64,000 nt of DNA from Mammaliicoccus lentus (GCF_002902755.1 NZ_PPRS01000007.1:97474-161473); one strand, 5' to 3'. Shown: positions 43,997-53,882, counted from the stretch's first letter. The notes: generated by a model from the letters alone, not told the origin. Program-made: numbers and translations.

Positions 43997-44197
43997 TTAT
44001 TTTACGTACGTTAACATTTGTTTAACTCGTTTTACATCTGATTTAGATACTAAAGTAGATTTACGTAATTGACGTTTAGCTTTAGTTGATTTGTTTGCGA
44101 ATAAGTGTGAAGTAAACGCTCTAGAACGCTTTAATTGTCCTGAACCAGTTCTTTTAACACGTTTAGCTGCTCCGCGATGAGTTTTCATTTTAGGCAT
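43997..44197 (-). CDS. rpmI: 50S ribosomal protein L35
   Basis: 66 residues, very basic: [19 protein letters not shown] is the L35 signature. Lies between infC and rplT with a GGAGGA ribosome site. Confidence 0.97.
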   Translation of the reverse strand: MPKMKTHRGAAKRVKRTGSGQLKRSRAFTSHLFANKSTKAKRQLRKSTLVSKSDVKRVKQMLTYVK

Positions 44198-44222
44198 TGA
44201 GTTTTCCTCCTAGTATTTCGGT

Positions 44223-44744
44223 TTATTTTTCGTTTGTGATAGGCGCTAACATTAGGAACATTGAACGCCCTTCCATTTTAGGTCTTTGCTCAACTGTTGC
44301 TATATCTTTACAAGATTCTGCAAAGCGTTCAAGCACGCGTTGACCAATTTCTTTATGCGTAATCGCACGACCTCTAAATCTAATAGATACTTTAACTTTA
44401 TCTTCTTTAGATAAGAATTTTTGAGCATGTTTTAGTTTAGTTTCAAAGTCGTGTTCTTCGATAGTTGGACTCAATCGAATTTCTTTAACATTAACAACTT
44501 TTTGCTTTTTACGAATTTCTTTTTCTTTTTTCTGTTGTTCGAATTTATATTTTCCGTAATCCATAATTCTTGCAACAGGTGGTTTAGCACCAGGTGCTAC
44601 GATAACAACGTCTAAATCTACTCTTTCAGCCATTTCAATAGCTTCTTGTTTAGATTTAACACCTATCTGTTCACCATCTTGGCCAATTAGTCGAAGTTCT
44701 TTTGCGCGAATTCTGTCGTTAACTTGAGTCTGATCTTTAGCTAT
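44223..44744 (-). CDS. infC: Translation initiation factor IF-3, AUA start
   Basis: 173 residues if translation starts at the ATA at 44744, which stands 8 bases after a perfect AGGAGG (44758-44753). A longer reading frame starts at a GTG (44753) but that GTG overlaps the AGGAGG and cannot use it. The product ([20 protein letters not shown]..., [33 protein letters not shown]) is IF-3, which selects the initiator tRNA and start codon. A non-AUG infC start that IF-3 itself discriminates against gives autoregulation in other bacteria. An L20-type leader precedes it. Confidence 0.93.
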   Translation of the reverse strand: MAKDQTQVNDRIRAKELRLIGQDGEQIGVKSKQEAIEMAERVDLDVVIVAPGAKPPVARIMDYGKYKFEQQKKEKEIRKKQKVVNVKEIRLSPTIEEHDFETKLKHAQKFLSKEDKVKVSIRFRGRAITHKEIGQRVLERFAESCKDIATVEQRPKMEGRSMFLMLAPITNEK

Positions 44745-44780
44745 GGTTGACACCTCCTAGATTTTTACGAAGTCGTCCAA

Positions 44781-44948
44781 GAAAAAAAGAGCGAATGCAT
44801 AAATGCACCCGCTCTTATCCATAAACATTAAAGGTTTATTTTTACCTGCTAACTGCTTAAAGCGTCACTACAGGTGAGAAGCGGGTATGCTTCTACTTGG
44901 TCCGTTTCGTATTCAACATGACCTATCATACCAACTATAAACCTTTAT
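44781..44948 (-). promoter_or_regulatory. L20 leader of the infC-rpmI-rplT operon
   Basis: The untranslated RNA ends in a strong terminator hairpin (stem within 44789-44814, AGAGCG...CGCTCT) with T7. Upstream, AAAGGTTTAT (near 44945) is complementary to ATAAACCTTT (near 44830), which forms the long-range pairing of the L20 leader, in which L20 binding promotes termination. Confidence 0.85.
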
Positions 44949-44956
44949 GTCAATAT

Positions 44957-46450
44957 TTATTTAATATTCTTTTCGAATTCTTCCATATCAACATCTTGAC
45001 TTAAGTCCACTTTTTCTAATGGAATTAATTTCGTTTTATATTTTAACTTATGGAAAATGTAAAATACTAAGAATACAGGAATACCCATATAAGTAATAAA
45101 AAATCTTCTAGGATCAAATTCACCCGTTTGTATAAAGTCTACATCTTGGCCTACTATGACAATCGCACATAATATAAATGCAAACAATGGACCAAATGGG
45201 AATAATTTAGCTTTATATTTTAGTTTTGTTTTATCATAATCTTGTAAATCAAAAGCTCTTCTAAATCTATAATGACTGATCGCAATACCTAACCAAGCAA
45301 TGAAGCCTGTCATACCTGAAGCTGCGATAATATATTCATAAGCGCCACCACTTAAATGTTCTATTATAAATATTAATACAACTACAAATGCAGTAGCTAT
45401 TAACGCTGTATAAGGTACACCAGCTTTATTTGTTTTTGAAAATACTGGTGAAGCCAATTTATCTTTACTCATTGAAAACAGCATTCTTACAGAAGCATAC
45501 ATACCTGAGTTGCCTGCTGATAATACTGAAGTTAAGATTACTGCATTCATAAATGAAGCTGCAAATGCTAATCCTGCATTTTCAAATACAAGCGTGAATG
45601 GCGATTTAGCAATTTCATCCCCACCCATTAGGTTCGGATTTGTGTACGGAATAATCATTCCTATTACAAATATAGCTAAAATGTAAAATAGTAATATTCT
45701 CCAAAACACTTGTTTAATTGCTTTCGGCACTGCTCTTTCAGGATTTTCAGATTCTCCTGCCGTAATACCAATAAGTTCTGTACCTTGGAATGAGAACCCT
45801 GCAACTAAGAATACTCCTAATGTTAATAAGAATGTATTCACATTTGAATCTCCTAGGAACGGTGCATCTCCTACAACAAAATTATCAAATCCTAAGTATT
45901 GACCACCTATAATACCAAATATCGTTAATAAACCGATACCGATAAAGATAATAACTGTTGCAACTTTAATAAATGCAAACCAGTACTCACTTTCACCATA
46001 AACTCTAACAGATAGTGCGTTAAGACCAAATATAATCAACATGAATATGATACTCCATAGCCATGAAGGTAATATTTCTAATGGTTCCCAATAGCTAATA
46101 ACTTGAGAAGCAATTGTAATATCAGCTGCTACTGTAATAACCCAGTTAAACCAATAGTTCCAACCTAAAGCGAAACCTAATGATGGATCAACAAATCTTG
46201 TAGCATATGTACTAAATGATCCCGAAACTGGTAAATATGTTGCCATTTCTCCTAACGATGTCATAAGGAAGAAGACCATAATACCAACTACTGCATATGC
46301 TAATAATGCACCACCTGGTCCCGCGTCTCTTATAGCACCACCCGAAGTCATAAATAAACCTGTACCGATACAACCACCGATAGCAATCATAGAGATGTGT
46401 CTATCTTTTAACTTCCTTTGAATATTATTAGTTGTTTTTTCTTGCGACAT
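44957..46450 (-). CDS. lysP: Lysine-specific permease (APC family)
   Basis: 497 residues with 12 membrane helices. Amino acid permease signature GGCIGTGLFMTSGGAI near residue 25, SLGEMATYLPVSGSFSTYA near 65, and GFSFQGTELIGITAGESENPERAVPKAI near 220, all typical of LysP. The lysine riboswitch directly upstream supports lysine as the substrate. Between infC and thrS, as in S. aureus. Confidence 0.93.
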   Translation of the reverse strand: MSQEKTTNNIQRKLKDRHISMIAIGGCIGTGLFMTSGGAIRDAGPGGALLAYAVVGIMVFFLMTSLGEMATYLPVSGSFSTYATRFVDPSLGFALGWNYWFNWVITVAADITIASQVISYWEPLEILPSWLWSIIFMLIIFGLNALSVRVYGESEYWFAFIKVATVIIFIGIGLLTIFGIIGGQYLGFDNFVVGDAPFLGDSNVNTFLLTLGVFLVAGFSFQGTELIGITAGESENPERAVPKAIKQVFWRILLFYILAIFVIGMIIPYTNPNLMGGDEIAKSPFTLVFENAGLAFAASFMNAVILTSVLSAGNSGMYASVRMLFSMSKDKLASPVFSKTNKAGVPYTALIATAFVVVLIFIIEHLSGGAYEYIIAASGMTGFIAWLGIAISHYRFRRAFDLQDYDKTKLKYKAKLFPFGPLFAFILCAIVIVGQDVDFIQTGEFDPRRFFITYMGIPVFLVFYIFHKLKYKTKLIPLEKVDLSQDVDMEEFEKNIK

Positions 46451-46486
46451 TGATCTTTCCCTTTCTACAATTCCACAATAGAGCCA

Positions 46487-46690
46487 CTAAAAAAGTCGCA
46501 TACCCTATTCGATATGCGACCATATATGAACATTCCATACAAATTGGTAGCACATCACTTAGTGTGACAGTCCAGTATTTATTTAACACTGGCCCAATAA
46601 ATAGCATTATGGTCACTATTTATTTCGGCAATATCCCCTTTCTACATTTCAACATATGTGCCATAACACTTCTGAATGTATAATCTTGAA
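46487..46690 (-). promoter_or_regulatory. Lysine riboswitch (L-box) of lysP
   Basis: Minus-strand RNA contains the L-box core: AGAAAGGGGATATTGCCGAA (near 46640-46621), GGGCCAGTGTTAAATAAATACTGG (near 46593-46571, split here by its loop) and GACTGTCACACTAAGTGATGTGCTACC (near 46571-46545). A terminator follows (arms 46495-46502 and 46513-46520, T6). Lysine binding should end transcription before lysP. Short open frames overlapping this region are by-products of the structure. Confidence 0.92.
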
Positions 46691-46780
46691 CATCGCAACC
46701 TCTAACTCATTACTGAGGAATATTAAATTAATTTTTACTATTAAACTATAACTGAAGAATCCGATTTTTTCAATAGCCTC

Positions 46781-48709
46781 TTATTTTTTCAAGCGAATTT
46801 CATCAACAAGATTCCAAATAAACTCGTCTTTTTCGACTGTTTTTGAATCTTTTGATCCATACTGTCTAACATTAACTTCTTGATTTTCTACTTCTTTGTC
46901 ACCTACAACAAGCTGATAAGGTATTTTTTTCATTTGAGCTTCTCTTATTTTGTAGCCCATTTTTTCATTACGATCATCGATATGAACACGAACACCTTGT
47001 GATTTCAATTCATCTTGTAATAATCTAGCATAATCATAATGTAAATCTACGTTAACAGGTATAATTTCAACTTGATTTGGTGCTAACCACGTTGGGAATA
47101 CACCTTTAGTTTCTTCTATTAAGAAAGCAGTGAAACGTTCCATAGTTGAAATAACACCTCTATGGATAACAACTGGACGGTGTTCATCTCCATCTTTACC
47201 AATATATGTTAAGTCAAAGCGTTCCGGTAATAGGAAATCAAGTTGCGCAGTTGATAAAGTTTCTTCTTTACCCATTGCAGTTTTCACTTGAACATCTAAT
47301 TTAGGGCCGTAGAATGCCGCTTCACCAATCGCTTCTTCATATGGTAGTTCCATTTCATCTATTACTTCTTTCAATACTGCTTGAGCTCTATTCCACATTT
47401 CATCATCATCGAAGTATTTCTCTTTATCTTCAGGATCACGATAACTCAATCTGAAAGTATAGTCTTTGAATCCAAAGTCTTCGTAAACATCTAAAATCAT
47501 GTTTACTACACGCTTAAATTCTTCTTTAATTTGATCTGGTCTAACAAAGATGTGCGCATCGTTTAAAGTCATACCACGAACACGTTGTAAACCTGATACT
47601 GCACCACTTGCTTCATATCTATGCATCATGCCTAATTCAGCAATACGTATAGGTAATTCACGATAAGAATGACGACTATTTTTATAAATCATCATGTGGT
47701 GTGGACAGTTCATAGGTCGTAAAACTAACGATTCATTACCTACATCCATAGGTGGGAACATGTCTTCTTGATAATGATCCCAATGACCTGATTTTTTATA
47801 GAAATCAACGTTAGCCATGATTGGTGTATAAACATGGTCATAACCCATACTTACTTCTTTATCTACAATATATCGCTCTAATTCACGTCTAATTACAGCA
47901 CCATTTGGCAACCATAAAGGTAGTCCAGCGCCTACATCTTGGTTAGTTGTAAATAGTTCTAATTCTTTACCGATCTTCCTATGGTCACGTTCTTTTCTCT
48001 CTTCTAAAATTTTCAAGTGAGCTTTCAAATCTTTTTTATCGAAGAATGCAGTACCGTAAATACGTTGCAACATTTTGTTATTAGAATCGCCTCTCCAATA
48101 AGCCCCTGCAGTTGATAAAAGTTTAAATTCTTTAATTTTCGAAGTTGAAGGTACGTGTACACCTCTACATAAATCAGTAAATTCACCTTGTGAATATAGC
48201 GTTACATTTTCGTCTTCAGGTATAGCATCAATTAACTCTAATTTATATTCATCGTTTTTGAAAAATTCTTTAGCTTCATCTCTAGATACAACTTTACGTT
48301 CAATTTTGAAGTTTTCATTTACGATTTGTTTCATTTCCTTTTCGATCGTTTCGAAGTCGTCACTAGAAATTTTGTGTTCTGTATCTATATCATAGTAGAA
48401 GCCACCTTCAATGACTGGACCAACACCAAATTTCACATCTCCATATAATCTTTGCAATGCCTGTGCCATTAAATGTGCAGTCGAGTGTCTTAACACTTCT
48501 AAAGCTTCGTCACTACCAGGTGTTACAATTTCAATATCCCCATCTTCCTCTAAAGGTCTAGTTAAATCGACTAGTTGTCCATTGAATTTACCTGCTACTG
48601 CTTTTTTTCTTAACCCAGGGCTAATAGATTGAGCAATATCTTCAGTTGTTGTGCCTTGTTCAAATCCTTTCACATTGCCATCTGGAAATTTGATATTTAT
48701 TTCGCTCAT
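46781..48709 (-). CDS. thrS: Threonyl-tRNA synthetase
   Basis: 642 residues from the ATG at 48709 (GGAGG 8 bases upstream); the frame opens at 48745. TGS domain at the N-terminus ([23 protein letters not shown]), editing domain with [11 protein letters not shown] near residue 75, class II core with the zinc ligands (RPMNCPHH near 330) and motif 3 [15 protein letters not shown] near 510, anticodon domain at the end. Controlled by a T-box leader. Confidence 0.97.
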   Translation of the reverse strand: MSEINIKFPDGNVKGFEQGTTTEDIAQSISPGLRKKAVAGKFNGQLVDLTRPLEEDGDIEIVTPGSDEALEVLRHSTAHLMAQALQRLYGDVKFGVGPVIEGGFYYDIDTEHKISSDDFETIEKEMKQIVNENFKIERKVVSRDEAKEFFKNDEYKLELIDAIPEDENVTLYSQGEFTDLCRGVHVPSTSKIKEFKLLSTAGAYWRGDSNNKMLQRIYGTAFFDKKDLKAHLKILEERKERDHRKIGKELELFTTNQDVGAGLPLWLPNGAVIRRELERYIVDKEVSMGYDHVYTPIMANVDFYKKSGHWDHYQEDMFPPMDVGNESLVLRPMNCPHHMMIYKNSRHSYRELPIRIAELGMMHRYEASGAVSGLQRVRGMTLNDAHIFVRPDQIKEEFKRVVNMILDVYEDFGFKDYTFRLSYRDPEDKEKYFDDDEMWNRAQAVLKEVIDEMELPYEEAIGEAAFYGPKLDVQVKTAMGKEETLSTAQLDFLLPERFDLTYIGKDGDEHRPVVIHRGVISTMERFTAFLIEETKGVFPTWLAPNQVEIIPVNVDLHYDYARLLQDELKSQGVRVHIDDRNEKMGYKIREAQMKKIPYQLVVGDKEVENQEVNVRQYGSKDSKTVEKDEFIWNLVDEIRLKK

Positions 48710-48745
48710 AACGACTTCCTCCTCATTAAAATTATTAAAGAACAT

Positions 48746-48985
48746 AAAAAAGAGACCTCATCCAAAGGGACGAAATCTCTCGCGGTACCACCCTCATTAA
48801 CGCAAACTTATTGTGTTTACGATAACTCTACATAAGATAACGGTCTTGAGCCGAATGTGGATTAACACATCATGTATGAGGGAGTAACCGAATATATCGC
48901 ATTATCTCAATTTCAGCTAGATGAGACTCTCTGTGAATGCTAAATAGACGTCATGTCCTCTAAATTTAAATATTCATTTAAGATA
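48746..48985 (-). promoter_or_regulatory. T-box leader of thrS
   Basis: The conserved T-box AGGGTGGTACCGCGAGAG (about 48797-48779) is followed by a terminator formed by AGAGA...TCTCT (within 48747-48782) and T6. Stem I material extends upstream to about 48980. Uncharged tRNA-Thr should allow thrS expression. Confidence 0.93.
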
Positions 48986-49025
48986 ATTCAATTATACAAC
49001 TCTATTATAAAATATCAAGCTAAAA

Positions 49026-49946
49026 TTACGCTCTATAGTTTTTGCCTTCAAGTTCATAGTCTTCAGTAATTGTCTTAATTCGTTCCATAATTCTACTTGC
49101 TTTCGTTATTTCAGCACCTTGTCTCGTTTTGCTCAAATGAAATTCTAATTCTTCAAAATTAAAGTTCGAGCTAAAGAAAGTCGGTAGTTTATGGACCATT
49201 CTATAATGTAATAACGGACCTAACACTTCATCCCTTACCCAAGGGGTTATTTCTTCCGCACCAATATCATCAAGCATTAATACTTTTGCTTCTCGAGCAG
49301 ATTCAAATCTTTGGCTAAATGAACCATCATTAAAACCATTTTTTAATACTCTAATAAATTCTGGTAAATATATAATTGTTGAAGCTTGGTTTTTCAATTT
49401 CAATTGATTAGATATTGCACCAAGTATATATGATTTACCTGTTCCAAATGGACCGTGTATATAAAGTCCTTTAGTATCTTCACCATTCACTATTTTATTA
49501 CAAATTTCCATAGCTTTTTTAATAATAGTCATTCTCGCTTCATTATCTACGTATATATCTTTAATTGTTGCCTGTAATGTTTCTTCAGGCATTTGAAAAG
49601 ATGTTACTAAGTTAGATTGGAAGCGTTGTTCATCATGTTCTATTTTATTCGGGCACGGTAAATATCTAATTTTAATGTGATCATTTTGAATGTATAATTC
49701 TGGAACATGTCCTTTAACAAAGTTAATGCATTTATTGTAACAATCACATTTTTCACAACTTTTCGACTGGTCTTTAAATGCTTGCAGTTGATCTAAATCT
49801 CTATCTATCATAGCATTTGTCAATTCAGATTGATGTGCTTCTATAAATGCTTTCACTTCTTTATTGGCAAGTGTATCCCTTTTTATTTTATCTAGTCTTT
49901 TTTGAAAATCTTTATTTTGTTGCAAATGCTGCCCTAGCGGTTCCAT
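49026..49946 (-). CDS. dnaI: Primosomal protein DnaI (helicase loader)
   Basis: 306 residues from the ATG at 49946, overlapping the dnaB stop by one base (TGATG). An N-terminal zinc-binding part (CEKCDCYNKC near residue 64) and a AAA+ domain with Walker A HGPFGTGKSYI near 165 and Walker B VLMLDDIGAEE near 225. It loads the replicative helicase DnaC with DnaB and DnaD. Confidence 0.95.
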   Translation of the reverse strand: MEPLGQHLQQNKDFQKRLDKIKRDTLANKEVKAFIEAHQSELTNAMIDRDLDQLQAFKDQSKSCEKCDCYNKCINFVKGHVPELYIQNDHIKIRYLPCPNKIEHDEQRFQSNLVTSFQMPEETLQATIKDIYVDNEARMTIIKKAMEICNKIVNGEDTKGLYIHGPFGTGKSYILGAISNQLKLKNQASTIIYLPEFIRVLKNGFNDGSFSQRFESAREAKVLMLDDIGAEEITPWVRDEVLGPLLHYRMVHKLPTFFSSNFNFEELEFHLSKTRQGAEITKASRIMERIKTITEDYELEGKNYRA

Positions 49947-51343
49947 CAATGATCACCTTCTTTCCAAAATGCTTCCATTTCTCTTTGTAGAGCTTTTTTT
50001 CTTTTTTCAAATTCTTCATCAGTTTCATCTTGTTGTTTATCATTATTGGCGCCGTCTTCTTTTTCTTCACTCGATTTTTGTTTTAATAGCCAATCCGGTG
50101 TTTTTTCAATCGATTTCAATTTATATGAATTATAATTACCTTTTTCTTGACGTTGCTTTTTCTTTTCTTTAGTTTTCTTTTCAAATTCTTTAATGTAATT
50201 ATAAGCTTCCTCTGCTGAACTTAGCTTTAACTTCTTCCAGTTAGAAGCGATTTCCTCAATATAAGCTTTCGGTAATTGCATGTTGTTTTTGAACATAACA
50301 TATTGTAATAATATGTTCATAACCCCGTAAGGTAATTTTTCTCTAGTAATGATTTCTTCTACAAGTCTTTTCTGTGCAACGGTTGGCTCAGATTCTGTAA
50401 ACGAAGATAACATTTCAATAGGGCTTGTAGTATCTAATAATTCATACCAAGATAATAATGAGTTTACTTCTTCACTTGGTTGTTCATTTTGACTTGATGT
50501 TATACTACCTTGCTTTACTTCTAATGCTGGTAAAGCACCTTCATGCTCTATTTGATAAATTGACCGTGCGTGTTTCCTTAAATCCTCTAAAGAGATTGTT
50601 TGGTTCTCTGTTATAGATTTTAAAATGATAGATTTCATATCTACAGGTGTTATACCATATAATGTAGCAATTTGTATAATTACTTCTTTTGTCTTTTTAT
50701 TTAAAATCTCTTTAGAAATTAAATGATTATTCAGTAATAACTCAAGCATTTCAAAATCGAATTTTACATCGGATAAATCCAAACCTTTGTTTTTAGCATC
50801 TTGTTGTATTTCTATTGAATCTGTAGGTGCTACTTGTGACATATTAGGCACTTTAAAAACATCTGTGAAAGTTTTGGTAACATCGTTATAATCTGAAGTA
50901 GAAACACTTTTATCTTTATATCTATTTTTCAAGGCAACAAATCTTGCCTTACCTATTTGTTGGTATAAAAAAACTGATAATAAAGGATCATTAAAGAATT
51001 GTTCAGTTGTAGCAGGTTGTTGTAACGAGTATATAAATGTTTGCTCTTGTTGGTTTACTTTCATAAAAGTTTTAATTAATCCAATACCTTCTAATAAATC
51101 TAACGAATCTCTAAAATTTGATAAATTAATTTTTAAATCATTCATAATTGTATAATGACTATAAGCGTCATGTTCATTATGAAAATTAAATTGTGATAAA
51201 TATAAATAAACACCTATTGCATCAGTACCAATTAACGGCGTATATAAGCTAGTTAATATGTCTTGATGGACATGTGTGTAATTATAATTTGATTTCACGT
51301 AAAAGCCATCTCCAGGCTTTATACCACTAAAATATTCCGCCAT
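49946..51343 (-). CDS. dnaB: Replication initiation and membrane attachment protein DnaB
   Basis: 465 residues. Firmicutes DnaB, not the helicase. N-terminal winged-helix domain (IKPGDGFYVKSNYNYTHVHQDILTSLYTPLIG) and a DnaB/DnaD C-terminal domain (near 300-400), ending in a highly charged low-complexity tail (EKEDGANNDKQQDETDEEFEKRKK). It starts the DnaB-DnaD-DnaI loading pathway at the membrane. AAGGTGAT lies before the ATG, 12 bases after nrdR. Confidence 0.94.
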   Translation of the reverse strand: MAEYFSGIKPGDGFYVKSNYNYTHVHQDILTSLYTPLIGTDAIGVYLYLSQFNFHNEHDAYSHYTIMNDLKINLSNFRDSLDLLEGIGLIKTFMKVNQQEQTFIYSLQQPATTEQFFNDPLLSVFLYQQIGKARFVALKNRYKDKSVSTSDYNDVTKTFTDVFKVPNMSQVAPTDSIEIQQDAKNKGLDLSDVKFDFEMLELLLNNHLISKEILNKKTKEVIIQIATLYGITPVDMKSIILKSITENQTISLEDLRKHARSIYQIEHEGALPALEVKQGSITSSQNEQPSEEVNSLLSWYELLDTTSPIEMLSSFTESEPTVAQKRLVEEIITREKLPYGVMNILLQYVMFKNNMQLPKAYIEEIASNWKKLKLSSAEEAYNYIKEFEKKTKEKKKQRQEKGNYNSYKLKSIEKTPDWLLKQKSSEEKEDGANNDKQQDETDEEFEKRKKALQREMEAFWKEGDH

Positions 51344-51354
51344 TAATAATCACC

Positions 51355-51813
51355 TTACTTTCGGTCTTTCAAAATACCTTGCATTGATTGTAGCAATTGA
51401 TCGACATCTTTGAACTCTCTGTATACAGACGCGAACCTTACATATGATACTTGATCAACATCCATTAAATGTTCCATTACTTTTTCTCCAATATCATTAG
51501 AAGATACTTCAGTAACTCCTTCAGCTCTTAAGTCTTTTTCAACTTGGTTTGTAATATCTTCTAGTTTTTGAAAAGCAACTGGTCTTTTTTCACATGAACG
51601 AACGAGACCATTTAATATTTTATCTCTATTAAAAGTTTGTCGAGCTCCATCTTTTTTAACTACTATTAAAGGTGATAGTTCAACTCTTTCGAATGTCGTG
51701 AAACGAAATCCACATGATTCACACTCTCTTCTTCTTCTTATAGCAGTCAGATCATCAGCGTGTCTTGAATCCACTACTTTAGAATTATCATATTTACAAT
51801 TTGGACATCTCAT
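51355..51813 (-). CDS. nrdR: Transcriptional repressor NrdR
   Basis: 152 residues from the ATG at 51813 (AGAGG 8 bases upstream), giving [20 protein letters not shown]. Zinc ribbon CPNC...CESCGFRF (residues 3-35) and an ATP-cone domain ([30 protein letters not shown]) that senses dATP/ATP. It represses ribonucleotide reductase genes. First of nrdR-dnaB-dnaI. Confidence 0.95.
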   Translation of the reverse strand: MRCPNCKYDNSKVVDSRHADDLTAIRRRRECESCGFRFTTFERVELSPLIVVKKDGARQTFNRDKILNGLVRSCEKRPVAFQKLEDITNQVEKDLRAEGVTEVSSNDIGEKVMEHLMDVDQVSYVRFASVYREFKDVDQLLQSMQGILKDRK

Positions 51814-51914
51814 TCGTTTCACCTCTCAGAACTTATATTTTCATACATAGATTATACAGTAGTTTCGGATATTTTTAAACGCTCACTACTTTACATTTGT
51901 AAATCATCAAATAA

Positions 51915-51950
51915 AAACACAATGCAAATTTCAAAATTCGCATTGTGTTT
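51915..51950 (-). terminator. Terminator after gapB
   Basis: 16-bp stem with one mismatch (AAACACAATGCAAATT at 51915-51930 with 51935-51950), then T-rich on the minus strand. Confidence 0.8.
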
Positions 51951-51964
51951 ATTAAGTATATCAA

Positions 51965-52998
51965 TTATGAAATTTTTTGTTCTTGTGTTTCAGTTAAAAT
52001 GTTTGCCACTTGCTCAGCTAATTCAACAACTCTCATTGAATATCCCCATTCATTGTCATACCAAGCCAATACTTTAACTTTATTATCTCCAATGACCATC
52101 GTAGATTGTTCATCAACAATAGCTGAATGTGGATCAGTATTGAAATCAATTGAAACTAATGGTTCATCGCTTACAGCCATAATCCCTGCCAATTCTCCAT
52201 TACTTGCTTCTCTTAATGCATCATTCACTTTTTCTATCGTTACATCAGTTTTCAAATCAACAACTAAATCAACTAAGGAAACGTTTGAAGTTGGTACTCT
52301 TAATGCCATACCATGCATTTTACCTTCTAATTCTGGTAATACGAGTGATAAAGCTTTTGCAGCTCCAGTCGAAGTTGGTATTATGCTGTCAGTACAAGAA
52401 CGTGCTCTTCTTAAATCTTTATGCGGATTATCTAAGTTCTTTTGATCATTTGTAAAAGCATGAACGGTTGTCATTAAGCCATTTTCAATACCAAACTTAT
52501 CATTTAAGGCTTTAGCTACAGGGCTTAAGCAATTTGTTGTACAAGAAGCATTTGAAATAATATCAAATTCTTTTAAATTAAGTTGATTATCATTTACACC
52601 TTTAACAATCGTTTGAACTTTTCCACCTTTAGCAGGACCAGTCAATATTACTTTTTTAGCACCTGCATCTATGTGTGAAACTGCTTTATCTCCATCGTTG
52701 AATTTGCCTGTTGCTTCAATAACAATATCAATATTTAATGTTCCCCATGGTAATAATTTAGGGTCTCTCTCTGACACTAATAAAATTTTATGATCATTTA
52801 TTACAATTCCATCTTCAACTACTTTTATTTCTTCATCTAATTTGCCATGTGTTGAATCATACTTAATTAAATGTGCAATTGTTTCTGGCGGATAAGACGC
52901 ATTTATCGCAACAATATTTAAATCATCAGATTTAAGTGCACCTCTTAATACCATTCTACCTATTCTTCCTAATCCGTTAATCGCAATATTTTTTTCAT
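51965..52998 (-). CDS. gapB: Glyceraldehyde-3-phosphate dehydrogenase GapB, start out of frame by one base
   Basis: Gluconeogenic NADP-type GAPDH. The open part includes ASCTTNCLSPVAKALND (catalytic Cys near residue 150), and NEWGYSMRVVELAEQV at the end. The conserved N-terminus is NIAINGLGRIGRMVLRGAL, but this reads without an in-frame ATG, GTG or TTG. An ATG at 52998, with AGGGG 9 bases before it, is followed by A7 (52995-52989); an eighth A would give MKKNIAINGLGRIGR and a 344-residue enzyme, near the 341 of S. aureus GapB as I recall it. As read, only a start at 52954 remains, which loses the NADP-binding GxGxxG. Sequencing error, real inactivation or slippage at A7 are all possible. Confidence 0.88.
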
Positions 52999-53011
52999 AA
53001 TCGAGAACCCC

Positions 53012-53078
53012 TTTTAATGTGATATACTATTTGTTGCAATTAGTATATCACATTAAAATCGTATTGAAAACGTTTACT
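53012..53078 (-). promoter_or_regulatory. gapB promoter with a CcpN-type inverted repeat and a cre site
   Basis: A perfect 18-bp inverted repeat (53012-53029 with 53041-53058, 11-base spacer). Each arm contains TGTGATATACT (53018-53028; reverse copy 53042-53052), which fits TRTGHYATAYW, the CcpN box consensus as I recall it from B. subtilis gapB/pckA. The probable -10, TATACT (53047-53042), lies in one arm. TTGAAAACGTTTACT (53064-53078) fits the CcpA consensus WTGNAANCGNWNNCW and overlaps the weak -35 TTTTCA (53070-53065). Confidence 0.75.
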
Positions 53079-53272
53079 ATTATGTTTTTGAAAATTTTAT
53101 TTTTATTAATAAAACTATGTTATTAAGTATTTTTACTCATATATTATATTTAGTATGTAACATTGAATTTTCTAGTAAAACAAAAATGCGCTCTTCAATT
53201 TAAACACTTAAAGTGTCTATCTTAAAGAACGCATCAAAATATCAGTAATTCAAACTTGAAATTATTATAAAA
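53079..53272. other. Intergenic region between gapB and coaE
   Basis: AT-rich, no gene. It ends with a hairpin around 53190-53234 (ATGCGCTCTT...AAGAACGCAT with an inner ACACTTAAAGTGT stem) that may serve as terminator for coaE. Confidence 0.5.
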
Positions 53273-53872
53273 TCATGTGGTTTTATAGTTTTTAGCAGTT
53301 AAAAATTGAATAATAGTCGATTCTAAATCTTCTTTTGTGCCATTGTTTTCAATAGTTTCATCTGCTAAATGTCGTTTTTCTTCAATTGGAATTTGTGAAC
53401 GTATACGTGATAGTGCTTCGTCATCAGTCAATTGATTTCTTTCTTTCAATCTATTAATTTGGTTTGTTTCATTTGTATATACTAACCATGTTTCATCAAC
53501 TGTATCTTGTAATTGGTTTTCAAATAATAAAGGGATATCCATTATAACGTTTTTTCCCTCGTTCAATGCTTGTTGTTTCTCATCTTCCATTATTTCACGA
53601 ACTTTAGGATGTATAATGTTATTTAATTTATTTCTCATATTTTCATCATTGAAAACAATCTGGCCAATATACTGACGATTCATTTCACCATCAATTATTG
53701 CTTCGTCACCAAATACTTCTCGCACTTCATCTAATCCTTTACTGCCTTTTTCGACAGCTTTACGACTAGCTATATCAGCGTCCACAATATAAAACCCATG
53801 TTCTTTTAACAGGTTTGATACTGTTGATTTCCCCGTAGCTATTCCACCGGTTAAACCTATTACACGACTCAT
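53273..53872 (-). CDS. coaE: Dephospho-CoA kinase
   Basis: 199 residues. Last step of coenzyme A synthesis (phosphorylates the 3'-OH of dephospho-CoA). P-loop GLTGGIATGKSTVSN near residue 6, then YIVDADIASRKAV near 28 and VMDIPLLFENQLQD near 110. Directly after mutM in the conserved polA-mutM-coaE order. Confidence 0.96.
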   Translation of the reverse strand: MSRVIGLTGGIATGKSTVSNLLKEHGFYIVDADIASRKAVEKGSKGLDEVREVFGDEAIIDGEMNRQYIGQIVFNDENMRNKLNNIIHPKVREIMEDEKQQALNEGKNVIMDIPLLFENQLQDTVDETWLVYTNETNQINRLKERNQLTDDEALSRIRSQIPIEEKRHLADETIENNGTKEDLESTIIQFLTAKNYKTT

Positions 53873-53882
53873 CTTTACACAC

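Noticed and set aside
46428..46616. 62-codon minus-strand open frame upstream of lysP
   Set aside because: It overlaps the lysine riboswitch and its terminator, and has no ribosome site; it is a by-product of a structured leader.
51945..52445. 166-codon plus-strand frame opposite gapB
   Set aside because: Antisense shadow of gapB; codon pattern follows that gene.
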